Assembly (NCBI RefSeq): GCF_900102925.1
Contig: NZ_FNKI01000002.1
Location: 682,001 to 746,000, forward strand
DNA from: Flagellimonas zhangzhouensis
Lineage (GTDB): Bacteria > Bacteroidota > Bacteroidia > Flavobacteriales > Flavobacteriaceae
Length of the DNA: 64,000 nt
Direction of reading: 5' to 3'
The notes beneath the pieces are model-generated. The model ran no database searches. It was not told where the DNA came from and saw only the letters and a list, made by a program, of their open reading frames with translations. This document shows positions 1 through 9,199 of this stretch, in pieces. The first letter of the stretch is position 1, and every line of letters begins with the position of its first letter. Made by a program: the position numbers and the translations under genes.

Positions 1-635
1 AGTCAGTGTACGATAAAGGTTGGGGAGTCGATGGACAAATCACCAAGGATACCACCTATTATGGTTTGGAAACCGAAATGAACCATTATGAACATAGCGA
101 TGCACCTGTTGGACCATTGTTTTGGGCACATTATTCTTATTTGGGATTGAAGCCAAAGGAACTGAAAGATCAATTTGGCGACTATTGGAAATTGAACCAA
201 AACCACGCATTGATCCATTACAAATATGCAGTGGACAACCCAATGGATTTTGAAGGTTATGGTGAAGATTGTTGGGGTATGACCTCCAGCTACTCCATGA
301 AAGGGTATGCAGGGCACCGTCCTGGTGAGGATTTAGGCGTGATTTCACCCACGGCCGCACTTTCATCTATGCCATATACGCCTGAAGAAAGCATAAAATT
401 CATGAGGTTTATGTACAATCAACAAGATAGTTTGATTGGAAAATATGGTCCTTATGATGCTTTTAGTTTGGAATTTGATTGGTACTTACCCAGATATTTG
501 GCCATTGATCAAGGTCCAATCCCTGTAATGGTTGAAAACTATCGAAGCGGATTGTTCTGGAAACTGTTCATGGCCAATGAAGACGTTCAAAAAGGCTTAA
601 AGAAATTGGGATTTGAAAGCCCAAACATAAAATAG
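1..635 (+). CDS. GH144-like glucanase (glucoamylase-family protein), C-terminal part
   Basis: The reading frame is open from the first base, so the N-terminus lies before the window. The visible ~210 residues align along their length with the C-terminal half of the next gene: both have the motif around LFWAHYSYLGL, a YGEDCWG motif, an ISPTAA motif and an AIDQGP motif near the end. This identifies a tandem paralogue of the PF10091 glucoamylase-like fold, an (alpha/alpha)6 barrel. Members characterised in Bacteroidota are endo-beta-1,2-glucanases of family GH144. The proposed catalytic acids are in the missing half, so activity cannot be judged. The stop is 3 bp before the next start, so the two are surely cotranscribed. 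Confidence 0.85.
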   Translation, partial: SVYDKGWGVDGQITKDTTYYGLETEMNHYEHSDAPVGPLFWAHYSYLGLKPKELKDQFGDYWKLNQNHALIHYKYAVDNPMDFEGYGEDCWGMTSSYSMKGYAGHRPGEDLGVISPTAALSSMPYTPEESIKFMRFMYNQQDSLIGKYGPYDAFSLEFDWYLPRYLAIDQGPIPVMVENYRSGLFWKLFMANEDVQKGLKKLGFESPNIK

Positions 636-638
636 TAA

Positions 639-2012
639 ATGATTAAAAATGCTTTATATCTCATTCTTTTCTCCACATTGATTTTCTCATGTGGAGGAGG
701 GGATGATTATACCTATATTCCAACCACTCCAGAATTACCTGGTAAAGGTTCCAATGGTGATGATACACCTACAATTTCTGATGAAGAACTTTTGGATTTG
801 ACCCAAGAAACCACTTTTAAATATTTCTGGGATTATGCCGAAGCGAATTCTGGCGGAGCACGGGAGCGATATCATCCCGATGACCCAGGGAATAGCGCCA
901 ATGTGGTTACTGCTGGAGGTACAGGTTTTGGCTTGATGTCCATTTTGGTGGGAATCGAAAGAGGTTTTGTGACCCGATCAGAAGCAGTCGATCGATTGAA
1001 CACCCTTTTGGATTTTTTGGAAAATGCAGATCGTTTTCACGGTGCTTGGTCCCATTGGATCAATGGAGAAACTGGTGCTGTAATTCCATTCAGCTCCATG
1101 GACAATGGAGGTGATTTGGTTGAGACTGCATTTCTGGCTCAAGGTTTGATCTGTGTGAAAGAATACTTCAAGAATGGTTCCGATGCAGAACAGGCATTGG
1201 CACAACAGGCCGATGATTTATGGAAAGGTGTAGAATGGGATTGGTACACACAAAATCAGAATACCTTGTATTGGCATTGGAGTCCCAACTACAATTTTGA
1301 TATGAACATGCAGTTGAAAGGCTATAACGAGGTGTTGATCACCTATGTGATGGCCGCTGCATCTCCCAATTTCGGGATAGATAAGGAAGTATTTACCAAC
1401 GGATGGGCCTCGGGAGGGGGAATCCGCTCTTCGAATACACAATATGGTTACCCACTATTGGTAAAACATAATGGAAACGAGCAATTTGGAGGCCCCTTAT
1501 TTTGGGCGCATTATTCTTATCTGGGATTAGATCCAAGAAATCTTTCCGATGATTATGTGAATTATTGGGATGTGAATGTGAACCATACCATGATCAATTA
1601 TGAGTATTGTGTGGACAATCCAGATTATTTTCAGGATTATGGTGAGGATTGCTGGGGATTGACGGCTAGTTATTCACGTAACAATGACGGAACCATGGAG
1701 TACAATGCCCATAGCCCGAGTAACGACACTGGAGTGATATCTCCCACCGCTGCAATTAGCTCAATTCCATACGCGCCCGAAGAATCTTTGGCTGCAATGC
1801 ATTATTTTTATAGGAATAGTGATGATTTATTGGGCCCTGTTGGATTTTACGATGCCTTTAGTCCAGAATACGACTGGGTGGCCGAAGCCTATTTAGCCAT
1901 TGATCAAGGACCACAGATCATCATGATTGAGAACTACAGAACTGGATTGCTTTGGGACCTTTTTATGGCGAATGAAGACGTTCAGGCTGGTTTAACCAAA
2001 CTAGGATTTTGA
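639..2012 (+). CDS. GH144-like glucanase lipoprotein (glucoamylase-family protein)
   Basis: 457 aa. A lipoprotein signal ends at Cys18, followed by GGGDD, a pattern that favours surface export of lipoproteins in Bacteroidota. From about residue 45 on it is one PF10091 domain. The segment D155-N-G-G-D159-L-V-E162 has the D-x3-D-x2-E spacing that I recall for the essential acids of the Chitinophaga pinensis endo-beta-1,2-glucanase (GH144); this is from memory, not a search. It probably cuts beta-glucan at the cell surface and leaves oligosaccharides for the periplasmic GH3 enzyme two genes on. The start 3 bp after the previous stop and the end 1 bp before the next gene show an operon. True glucoamylase activity is unlikely despite the common name. 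Confidence 0.85.
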   Translation: MIKNALYLILFSTLIFSCGGGDDYTYIPTTPELPGKGSNGDDTPTISDEELLDLTQETTFKYFWDYAEANSGGARERYHPDDPGNSANVVTAGGTGFGLMSILVGIERGFVTRSEAVDRLNTLLDFLENADRFHGAWSHWINGETGAVIPFSSMDNGGDLVETAFLAQGLICVKEYFKNGSDAEQALAQQADDLWKGVEWDWYTQNQNTLYWHWSPNYNFDMNMQLKGYNEVLITYVMAAASPNFGIDKEVFTNGWASGGGIRSSNTQYGYPLLVKHNGNEQFGGPLFWAHYSYLGLDPRNLSDDYVNYWDVNVNHTMINYEYCVDNPDYFQDYGEDCWGLTASYSRNNDGTMEYNAHSPSNDTGVISPTAAISSIPYAPEESLAAMHYFYRNSDDLLGPVGFYDAFSPEYDWVAEAYLAIDQGPQIIMIENYRTGLLWDLFMANEDVQAGLTKLGF

Positions 2013-2013
2013 T

Positions 2014-2817
2014 ATGAAAAAACTTTGCACTTTAATCTTGATGATGTTTGCTTGTACTTTGGTTTCCGCTCAATGGCAATCCAAATACAAATCTGAAATG
2101 CTTGTTGATGGAAACGATACCTTACGATATCGCATCATGTATCCAAAGAATTTTAAGGAAGATGGAAATTATCCCGTAGTGTTGTTTCTTCACGGCGCGG
2201 GTGAACGCGGTAGTGATAACGAAAAACAACTGTGGAACGGGGCAAAATTGTTTGCCACGGATTACCTACAAGAACGTTATCCCGCTGTAGTTATATTTCC
2301 GCAATGTCCAACCGATAGCTATTGGGCCAGAGTAGATGTGGATAGAAGTTCCTATCCGATAGGTCTGGATTTTAAATACAAAGATGGTCCCACTAAACCT
2401 ATGCAAATGGTAATGGACCTGCTTCAAACAACAATAGACCAACCCTACACCAAAGATAATCAAGTTTATTTGATGGGACTTTCCATGGGAGGCATGGGAA
2501 CTTTTGAATTGTTGAGCAGAAAACCAGATACCTTTGCGGCCGCAATACCTATTTGTGGAGGTGGAGAACCAGAATCTGTATCCCTCTATGCCAACAACAC
2601 GCCATTGTGGGTGTTTCATGGTGCCCAGGATAATGTAGTTCACCCTTTGCGGTCAGTTGAAATGGTGTCTGCTTTACTTGAAGCAGGGGTACATCCAAAA
2701 TTCACCATGTACGATTTTGCCAACCACAATAGTTGGGACCCTGCATTTGCGGAACCTGACTTATTGCCTTGGTTGTTTTCACATATCAAGAATACAGAAG
2801 CAGATAAGTCAGAATAA
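2014..2817 (+). CDS. Secreted alpha/beta-hydrolase (prolyl-oligopeptidase-like esterase)
   Basis: 267 aa. Residues 1-19 are a signal peptide ending before QWQ. The alpha/beta-hydrolase core has an HGAGERG oxyanion segment (60-66), the nucleophile elbow GLSMGG with Ser157, Asp206 in HGAQD and His238 in FANHN. It resembles the phospholipase/carboxylesterase and PHB-depolymerase-like proteins that often lie in Bacteroidota carbohydrate loci and remove acyl groups from glycans. It sits between the glucanases and the beta-glucosidase (1 bp and 12 bp gaps), so an esterase acting on a substituted beta-glucan is the natural guess. The substrate cannot be read from the sequence. Confidence 0.8.
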   Translation: MKKLCTLILMMFACTLVSAQWQSKYKSEMLVDGNDTLRYRIMYPKNFKEDGNYPVVLFLHGAGERGSDNEKQLWNGAKLFATDYLQERYPAVVIFPQCPTDSYWARVDVDRSSYPIGLDFKYKDGPTKPMQMVMDLLQTTIDQPYTKDNQVYLMGLSMGGMGTFELLSRKPDTFAAAIPICGGGEPESVSLYANNTPLWVFHGAQDNVVHPLRSVEMVSALLEAGVHPKFTMYDFANHNSWDPAFAEPDLLPWLFSHIKNTEADKSE

Positions 2818-2829
2818 CAACCTTATATC

Positions 2830-5097
2830 ATGCACTATAAAAAATTACTTTTAGCCTGTTTAGCGCTTTCTTTTTGGGGTGTTCATGCACAAAAAAGAGT
2901 TCCAGAGGTAGAAGCGCTATTGAACAAAATGACCCTTGAAGAAAAAATTGGTCAGTTGAACCTATTAACACCTGGTGGTGGAGTTGCTACTGGTGAGGTG
3001 GTGAGCAAAGATGTGGAATCCAAGATCAAGAATGGTCAAGTAGGTGGACTTTTTGGAGTAACTGGGCCAGACAAGGTTCGAATTGCTCAAGAAATTGCCG
3101 TTAAAGAAAGCCGATTAGGAATTCCATTGCTTATTGGATCAGATGTGATTCACGGGTACAAAACCACCTACCCAATTCCATTGGGGCTTTCGGCAAGTTG
3201 GGATATGGATTTGGTGCAAAAAGCCGCCCAATTGGCTGCCAAAGAAGCTACTGCAGATGGTATCAATTGGAACTTTTCACCTATGGTGGATATTGCCCGA
3301 GACCCTCGATGGGGTAGAATTTCGGAAGGAGCTGGAGAGGACCCTTATTTAGGCTCAAAAATTGCCGAAGCCATGGTGAAAGGCTATCAAGGCGATGATT
3401 TAGCTGCTTCCCATACCATGTTGGCTTGCGTAAAACACTTTGCCCTGTATGGAGCATCAGAAGCGGGTCGTGATTACCATACCGTGGATATGAGCAAAAT
3501 CAAAATGTTCAACCAATACCTTCCACCTTACGAAGCCGCCATTAAAGCTGGAGCTGCAAGTGTGATGAGCTCATTTAATGATGTGGATGGAGTGCCTGCT
3601 TCTGGAAATAAATGGTTGTTGACCGATTTGCTGCGCGACCGATGGGGGTTTGATGGATTTGTGGTATCTGATTATACTTCTGTAAACGAAATGATCGCCC
3701 ACGGTTTGGGGGATTTGCAAGCTGTTTCAGCATTGGCATTAAGAGCAGGTTTGGATATGGACATGGTAGGTGAAGGCTTTTTAACCACCTTGAAAAAATC
3801 CTTGGATGAAGGAAAGGTCACCGAGGCCGATATCACCAATGCCTGTCGTAGGGTATTGGAAGCAAAATACATTTCAGGATTGTTTGAGGACCCGTACAGA
3901 TATTTGGATTCGAAACGTCCTAAAAAGGATATTTTAACGGAAGAAAATAGGACATTGTCCCGAAAGTTGGCCACGCATTCCTTTGTGTTGTTGAAAAATC
4001 ACAATAACATACTCCCATTAAAGAAATCAGGTAAAATTGCCTTGGTAGGACCGCTGGCCGATAGTCGTGAGAATATGTTGGGAACTTGGGCGCCAACAGG
4101 TGATTTTAATCTTGCGGTGACCATTTTGGAAGGATTTAATAATGTCGCCTCAGGTGCAACTATTCAATATGCTAAAGGAGCCAATATTTCCGATGATGCC
4201 ACTTTTGCCAAGAACGTGAACACGTTGGGCGAAAGAATCACAATCGATGCCCGTTCCTCAGAAGCCATGTTGAAAGAAGCAGTGGATTTGGCCAAAACTT
4301 CCGATGTTGTTGTAGCCGTAGTGGGTGAAGCTACTGAAATGAGTGGGGAATCCTCAAGCCGAACCGATATTTCAATTCCAGAAAGTCAAAAGAAATTGAT
4401 CAGAGCCTTGGTAGCCACTGGAAAACCTGTTGCATTGGTGTTAATGAGCGGGAGACCGTTGACCATTCCCGAAGAATTTGATTTGCCCGTTTCCATTTTG
4501 CAAGTTTGGCATCCAGGTGTTGAGGCAGGAAATGCCATTGCCGATGTAGTTTTCGGGGATTATAATCCATCAGGAAAGTTGACCGCTACTTGGCCTGTAT
4601 ACGTGGGGCAAATTCCGGTGTACCACAGTGCAAAGGTTACGGGTAGACCCGCTCCCGAAAGTGGTGAATTCCAAAAATTCAGATCTAACTATTTAGATGC
4701 GCCAAATGCACCATTATTGCCTTTTGGTTATGGCTTGAGCTATACCACTTTTGAATACTCTAACTTAAGGTTGGACAAAAAAGAAATTGGTCAAGGAGCA
4801 TCTATTTCTGCAACAATTACGGTAAAAAACACTGGTGATTATGATGGAGAAGAGGTGGTACAATTGTATTTAAGGGATGTGGTACGAAGCATCACGCCTC
4901 CCAAACGTCAATTGAAAGGTTTTCAAAAAATCATGTTGAAAAAAGGAGAGAGCAAAGAGGTGACCATCACCTTGTCTCCAGATGATTTGAAATTCTTTAA
5001 TGCCCAATTGGAATTTGTTTCCGAACCTGGAGAATTTGAAATTTTTGTGGGAACCAATTCAGATGCCGATTTGACGGAATCCTTTATCCTAAAATAG
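2830..5097 (+). CDS. bglX: Periplasmic GH3 beta-glucosidase (BglX type)
   Basis: 755 aa, close to E. coli BglX (765 aa). It has a signal peptide (1-20), an N-terminal GH3 (alpha/beta)8 domain with the KHFALYG motif, the nucleophile Asp281 in VVSDYTS, a C-terminal GH3 sandwich domain (about 390-600) and a fibronectin-III-like domain at the end (about 655-745). It releases glucose from the non-reducing end of beta-glucosides. Next to two GH144-like proteins it probably finishes the breakdown of beta-1,2-gluco-oligosaccharides, but GH3 enzymes are broad and the linkage is an inference. It is the last gene of the locus. A weak stem (5123-5130 with 5161-5168) followed by a T-rich stretch may end transcription. 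Confidence 0.9.
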   Translation: MHYKKLLLACLALSFWGVHAQKRVPEVEALLNKMTLEEKIGQLNLLTPGGGVATGEVVSKDVESKIKNGQVGGLFGVTGPDKVRIAQEIAVKESRLGIPLLIGSDVIHGYKTTYPIPLGLSASWDMDLVQKAAQLAAKEATADGINWNFSPMVDIARDPRWGRISEGAGEDPYLGSKIAEAMVKGYQGDDLAASHTMLACVKHFALYGASEAGRDYHTVDMSKIKMFNQYLPPYEAAIKAGAASVMSSFNDVDGVPASGNKWLLTDLLRDRWGFDGFVVSDYTSVNEMIAHGLGDLQAVSALALRAGLDMDMVGEGFLTTLKKSLDEGKVTEADITNACRRVLEAKYISGLFEDPYRYLDSKRPKKDILTEENRTLSRKLATHSFVLLKNHNNILPLKKSGKIALVGPLADSRENMLGTWAPTGDFNLAVTILEGFNNVASGATIQYAKGANISDDATFAKNVNTLGERITIDARSSEAMLKEAVDLAKTSDVVVAVVGEATEMSGESSSRTDISIPESQKKLIRALVATGKPVALVLMSGRPLTIPEEFDLPVSILQVWHPGVEAGNAIADVVFGDYNPSGKLTATWPVYVGQIPVYHSAKVTGRPAPESGEFQKFRSNYLDAPNAPLLPFGYGLSYTTFEYSNLRLDKKEIGQGASISATITVKNTGDYDGEEVVQLYLRDVVRSITPPKRQLKGFQKIMLKKGESKEVTITLSPDDLKFFNAQLEFVSEPGEFEIFVGTNSDADLTESFILK

Positions 5098-5291
5098 AAG
5101 GACAAACATATAGAATGGTGGTTGTTGGGTTTATTTTTTGATGGTTTGTCAAAAGAGAAGACCCAACACTTCTTTTTAAGGATGCTCTGTGAGGATCATG
5201 GAAAACTACATAAAATAAAGGTATCGTAACATCCATGCTCCGAAAATTTGATAGTTTGCTGGTTTATTTTACATATTGAGCGATAAAACTG

Positions 5292-6122
5292 ATGAAGAAA
5301 ATTATATTCCTTTTGTGTGCCTTGGTAACCGTATTAAATGCGAAAAGCCAGACCATTGATGTTATTTCCTATAATATCCGATATGACAATCCCGATGATG
5401 CTCCGAACAATTGGGATAATCGAAAGGCGTTTCTTATTTCGCAACTCAATTTTTACAATCCTGATGTATTTGGAATTCAGGAAGGGTTGATTCATCAGGT
5501 GAAAGAAATCGATGAGGGCTTGGCCGATTACGCTTATTTTGGCATAGGTCGTGATCATGGGGATGAAAGGGGCGAGCATACCGCTGTTTTTTACAACACG
5601 ACTCGCGTTGAACTGCTAGAGCAATCCACTTTTTGGTTATCCACTACTCCACAAAAACCATCCAAAGGATGGGATGCGGCTCTTCCTAGAACATGTACGT
5701 ATGGCATTTTTCAACATAAAAGTGACGGTAAAAAGTTCATGGTCTTCAATACCCATTTTGATCATGTAGGTGTGCAAGCCAGAGCGGAAAGTTCCAAACT
5801 CATTCTTCAAAAAATAAAGGAACTTAATACCGAAAACTTTCCAGTGGTGGTGACTGGGGATTTTAATTTGGAGAGCGATAGCCCTGGGGTTCAGGTTATT
5901 TTAACCCAAATGAATGATACCCATATCGCTGCAGGCAAAAACGCTTTTGGACCTGATGGCACGTTCAATGGGTTTCAATTTAACAAACCTGTTCAGCGAA
6001 GAATCGATTACATCTTTGTTTCCGATGCCTTCGAGGTGCTAAAAAGTGCCATTTTAAGTGACTCCAAAGACACCAGATACCCTTCGGATCATTTACCTGT
6101 TTTTGCCAGATTAAAATACTAG
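5292..6122 (+). CDS. Secreted endonuclease/exonuclease/phosphatase family protein
   Basis: 276 aa with a signal peptide (1-19, LNAKS-Q). The EEP fold motifs appear in order: N-terminal SYNIRYDN, metal-binding Glu in GIQEG, GRDHGDERGEH, NTHFDHVG with the catalytic His, GDFNLES, the RRIDYIF segment, and the final SDHLPVFA His. All catalytic positions of the DNase I/exonuclease III/sphingomyelinase superfamily are present. Secreted flavobacterial members of this size act on phosphodiesters of unknown identity; a nuclease or a phosphate-scavenging phosphodiesterase are both possible. It is separated by 194 bp from bglX and 213 bp from the next gene, so it looks monocistronic. Confidence 0.85.
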   Translation: MKKIIFLLCALVTVLNAKSQTIDVISYNIRYDNPDDAPNNWDNRKAFLISQLNFYNPDVFGIQEGLIHQVKEIDEGLADYAYFGIGRDHGDERGEHTAVFYNTTRVELLEQSTFWLSTTPQKPSKGWDAALPRTCTYGIFQHKSDGKKFMVFNTHFDHVGVQARAESSKLILQKIKELNTENFPVVVTGDFNLESDSPGVQVILTQMNDTHIAAGKNAFGPDGTFNGFQFNKPVQRRIDYIFVSDAFEVLKSAILSDSKDTRYPSDHLPVFARLKY

Positions 6123-6335
6123 ACTTTAAGAAAGTCCAAGTAATGTCTTGGTAATTAAAGGTCTTTTTTATCGCTTATTTAAAGTTCTTGTCGTGACGTA
6201 GCGCCGTATTATTTATAATCATTTTATTTAATGGGTGTATTTCTTAAAACTTTTGTTAATATTTTTAAGAGGTTTGATTTATGTAGTTACCTTGAAGGGT
6301 AATTTTCTGTAAATTAGAAGAACTTAATTAACAAC

Positions 6336-6791
6336 ATGGCGACATTTACACTAAACATCAACGGAACAAAACAAGAGGTAGATGTAGACCCGTCTACACC
6401 TATGCTTTGGGTACTACGAGACCATTTAAATTTGGTCGGAACAAAATATGGATGCGGTATTGCACAATGTGGTGCATGCACCATTCACATGGATGGAACT
6501 GCAACAAGAGCTTGTATGCTTACGGTTTCATCAGTAGGTAACTCCGAAATCACAACTATAGAAGGCTTATCGGAAGAAGGCAATCACCCAGTACAAAAAG
6601 CGTGGTTAGAAGTAGACGTACCCCAATGTGGGTATTGTCAGGCAGGTCAGATAATGACAGCCTCTGCACTTCTGGAGAAAAACCCAAATCCAACTGACGA
6701 AGAAATTGAAATGGCCATGAATGGCAATATCTGCCGTTGTGGAACATACACCAGAATCAAAAAAGCCGTAAAACTGGCTGCTAAATCATAA
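6336..6791 (+). CDS. [2Fe-2S] subunit of a molybdenum hydroxylase (IorA/CoxS type)
   Basis: 151 aa. An N-terminal plant-type [2Fe-2S] ferredoxin domain (CGIAQCGAC, then a later Cys) is followed by the helical [2Fe-2S] domain (CGYCQ and ICRCG). It is the small electron-transfer subunit of the xanthine dehydrogenase family, like the alpha subunit of isoquinoline 1-oxidoreductase. It has no signal peptide of its own and probably rides out with the Tat-carrying large subunit encoded 16 bp downstream. No FAD subunit is encoded nearby, which is typical of the IorAB subtype that passes electrons to a cytochrome or other acceptor. Confidence 0.9.
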   Translation: MATFTLNINGTKQEVDVDPSTPMLWVLRDHLNLVGTKYGCGIAQCGACTIHMDGTATRACMLTVSSVGNSEITTIEGLSEEGNHPVQKAWLEVDVPQCGYCQAGQIMTASALLEKNPNPTDEEIEMAMNGNICRCGTYTRIKKAVKLAAKS

Positions 6792-6807
6792 TCCAAAAAC
6801 AACTATC

Positions 6808-9012
6808 ATGACACTTGTAAAGACAAAAATAGGACGACGCGCCTTTATTCGAAATACAGGACTGGCCAGTGGTGGACTTGTTATCGGGTTTAATTGGTTG
6901 GCATCTTGTAAAATGACCCCAGAGCAGGTAAGTAGCTTGCCCAAAGAGTGGTTCGAACTCAACGGTTTTTTAAAAGTAGGGGATAATGGAATGGTGACCA
7001 TCATGTCTCCCAATCCAGAAATTGGACAGAATATAAAAACAGCAATGCCCATGATCGTTGCCGAAGAGCTTGATGTGGCTTGGAAAGATGTGATTGTGGA
7101 GCAAGCGCCATTGAATACCGATATTTTTACTCGACAAATTGCAGGAGGTAGCCAATCCATCCGCCAGGGATGGGAAAGTCTCCGAATGGCTGGTGCCACT
7201 GCAAAGCAAATGCTAAAAGAAGCAGCGGCCCAATCTTGGGGCGTTTCTGCGGATGAAATTACTACCAAAGAAGGAATTTTATCGCATGAGGGAACTGGCA
7301 ATGCTGCAGGATACGGCGAAATGGCTTCAGCAGCAGCTTCAATTGAAGTTCCTGAGGAAGTGCAATTAAAAGAAACCTCGGATTTCTCCATCATAGGTAC
7401 CGATACCAAAAACGTGGACGGTAAGAAAATCGTTACGGGTCAACCATTATATGGTTTGGATGTATATAAGGAAGGGATGCTGACTGCCATGATTGTGCAT
7501 CCACCAGCATTTGGTATGACCTATAAAGGTATGAATGCCGATGCGGTTAAATCCATGCCTGGAATCAAAGATGTGTTCCATTTTGAAGTATATCCCGAAG
7601 GCATCGAAAAACAATGGTCCGATCAAGGAGGTATTCCAGAATTGGTAGCAATTGTTGGTGATAGCACATGGGAATGTATGCAAGCCAAGAAGGCCTTGGA
7701 AGTGGAGTGGGAGCAAAGCTCCAAAGCAGAAAGCACCTCATACCACGATGAAGAACTATTGGCGTTATTGGAAAAACCAACTGAAACACCTGCCCGAAAG
7801 GATGGAGATGTGGATGCAGCATTTAAAAATGCAGCCAAAATTGTGGAAAGCACCTATTCAGCGCCGTATTTGGCACACAATACCATGGAGCCCATGAACT
7901 TTTTTGCGCATGTAACTCCAGAAAAGGCTGAATTGTTGGGGCCAATCCAAACGCCTGAGTTTGCAGAGAAAACTGTTGCAGCCCGTTTGGGTATGCCAGT
8001 TGAAAAGATTGATATTATGATGACCCGAATGGGTGGTGGATTTGGTCGTCGTTTATACGGACCTTTTGTGATTGAAGCAGCCGTGATTTCACAAAAAATG
8101 AATGCACCCATTAAATTGGTGTATTCCCGTGAGGACGATATGACCCAAGGAACCTACCGTCCATCTTATAAAGTAAAATATAAAGCTGGATTGGATGCTG
8201 ATGGCAATTTGATTGCTTGGCATGTACGCGGAGCAGGAACCAATGATTCTTTGGTTTTTGAAGACCGTTTCCCAGCAGGAGCCGTGGATAACTATTTGGC
8301 TGAAAAGCACACCCTGGCTACCAATGTAACCACGGGAGCCTGGCGTGCACCACGTTCCAATTTTATCGCGGGAGCAGAGCAAGCTTTCATGGATGAAGTA
8401 GCAGAAGCATCAGGAAAAGATCCAATCGAATTTAGATTAGAGCTTTTTGACCGTGCTATGAACAACCCAGTAGGAGATCCTAAGAAAAATGATTATGATC
8501 CAGAGCGTTATGCTGGAGTATTGAAATTGGTCAAGGAAAAATCCGATTGGGCCAACAGCAATGGCAAAGCGAGGGGAGTATCTGCCTACTATTGTCACAA
8601 TTCCTATGTAGCTCAAGTTTTGGATTTGGAAGACGGAGGCGGAGATATGCCACGAGTTGATAAAGTACATTGTGCGGTGGATTGCGGAATAGTAATCAAT
8701 CCATTGGGAGCTAAAAACCAAATAGAAGGAGGTATTATTGATGGTGTTGGACACTCAACCTTTAGTGCTATGTCCTTCAAAGATGGTAAGCCAGAACAAA
8801 GCAATTTTGATCGATATCGACTAATTCGTCATTCTGAAGCTCCAAAAAATATAGAAGTACATTTTGTGGACAATGGTATAGACCCAACAGGCTTGGGAGA
8901 ACCATCATTACCGCCTATTATTGCGGCACTTTCCAATGCCCTTTATAAGGCAACAGGTAGACGTTATTACAACCAGCCTTTCATTAATGAAAGACCACCA
9001 TTGGTCGGTTAA
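6808..9012 (+). CDS. Molybdopterin-binding subunit of a periplasmic aldehyde/isoquinoline oxidoreductase (IorB type)
   Basis: 734 aa. The N-terminus carries a twin-arginine signal (RRAFIRNTG, residues 10-18) and a hydrophobic stretch, so the folded holoenzyme is exported. The rest is the two-domain molybdenum hydroxylase large subunit, including MGGGFGRR in the cofactor-binding region and GLGEPSLPP near the C-terminus, where the family has its catalytic Glu. The length matches IorB. With the upstream [2Fe-2S] protein it forms a heterodimer that hydroxylates aldehydes or N-heterocycles; the substrate is unknown. A clear rho-independent hairpin follows at 9045-9080. Confidence 0.9.
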   Translation: MTLVKTKIGRRAFIRNTGLASGGLVIGFNWLASCKMTPEQVSSLPKEWFELNGFLKVGDNGMVTIMSPNPEIGQNIKTAMPMIVAEELDVAWKDVIVEQAPLNTDIFTRQIAGGSQSIRQGWESLRMAGATAKQMLKEAAAQSWGVSADEITTKEGILSHEGTGNAAGYGEMASAAASIEVPEEVQLKETSDFSIIGTDTKNVDGKKIVTGQPLYGLDVYKEGMLTAMIVHPPAFGMTYKGMNADAVKSMPGIKDVFHFEVYPEGIEKQWSDQGGIPELVAIVGDSTWECMQAKKALEVEWEQSSKAESTSYHDEELLALLEKPTETPARKDGDVDAAFKNAAKIVESTYSAPYLAHNTMEPMNFFAHVTPEKAELLGPIQTPEFAEKTVAARLGMPVEKIDIMMTRMGGGFGRRLYGPFVIEAAVISQKMNAPIKLVYSREDDMTQGTYRPSYKVKYKAGLDADGNLIAWHVRGAGTNDSLVFEDRFPAGAVDNYLAEKHTLATNVTTGAWRAPRSNFIAGAEQAFMDEVAEASGKDPIEFRLELFDRAMNNPVGDPKKNDYDPERYAGVLKLVKEKSDWANSNGKARGVSAYYCHNSYVAQVLDLEDGGGDMPRVDKVHCAVDCGIVINPLGAKNQIEGGIIDGVGHSTFSAMSFKDGKPEQSNFDRYRLIRHSEAPKNIEVHFVDNGIDPTGLGEPSLPPIIAALSNALYKATGRRYYNQPFINERPPLVG

Positions 9013-9044
9013 AGGAAACTGGTTGAAAAAAGGAAATAAAAAAG

Positions 9045-9080
9045 ATGGTCGTTCGAAGTTTTTCAACGGCCATTTTTGGT
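9045..9080 (+). terminator. Rho-independent terminator after the molybdenum hydroxylase genes
   Basis: The arms ATGGTCGTT (9045-9053) and AACGGCCAT (9065-9073) pair over 9 bp with one G-T pair and an 11-nt loop, followed by a short T run. It separates the oxidoreductase genes from the speA leader. Confidence 0.8.
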
Positions 9081-9165
9081 TTATTAAAATGAATATTAAA
9101 TTTATTTAAATGTAAAATACTGAATATCAGTTTTTTGAATACGTAAAATTTTTATGTAAAAAAAG

Positions 9166-9194
9166 TTGTTGTATTCGTTTTTTATTTATGTTTG
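9166..9194 (+). promoter_or_regulatory. Bacteroidota-type housekeeping promoter of the speA operon
   Basis: A perfect -7 element TATGTTTG (consensus TAnnTTTG) lies at 9187-9194 and a -33 TTG at 9166-9168, 18 bp apart. The start site should be near 9200, which gives speA a leader of about 280 nt. Confidence 0.7.
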
Positions 9195-9199
9195 CCCCA

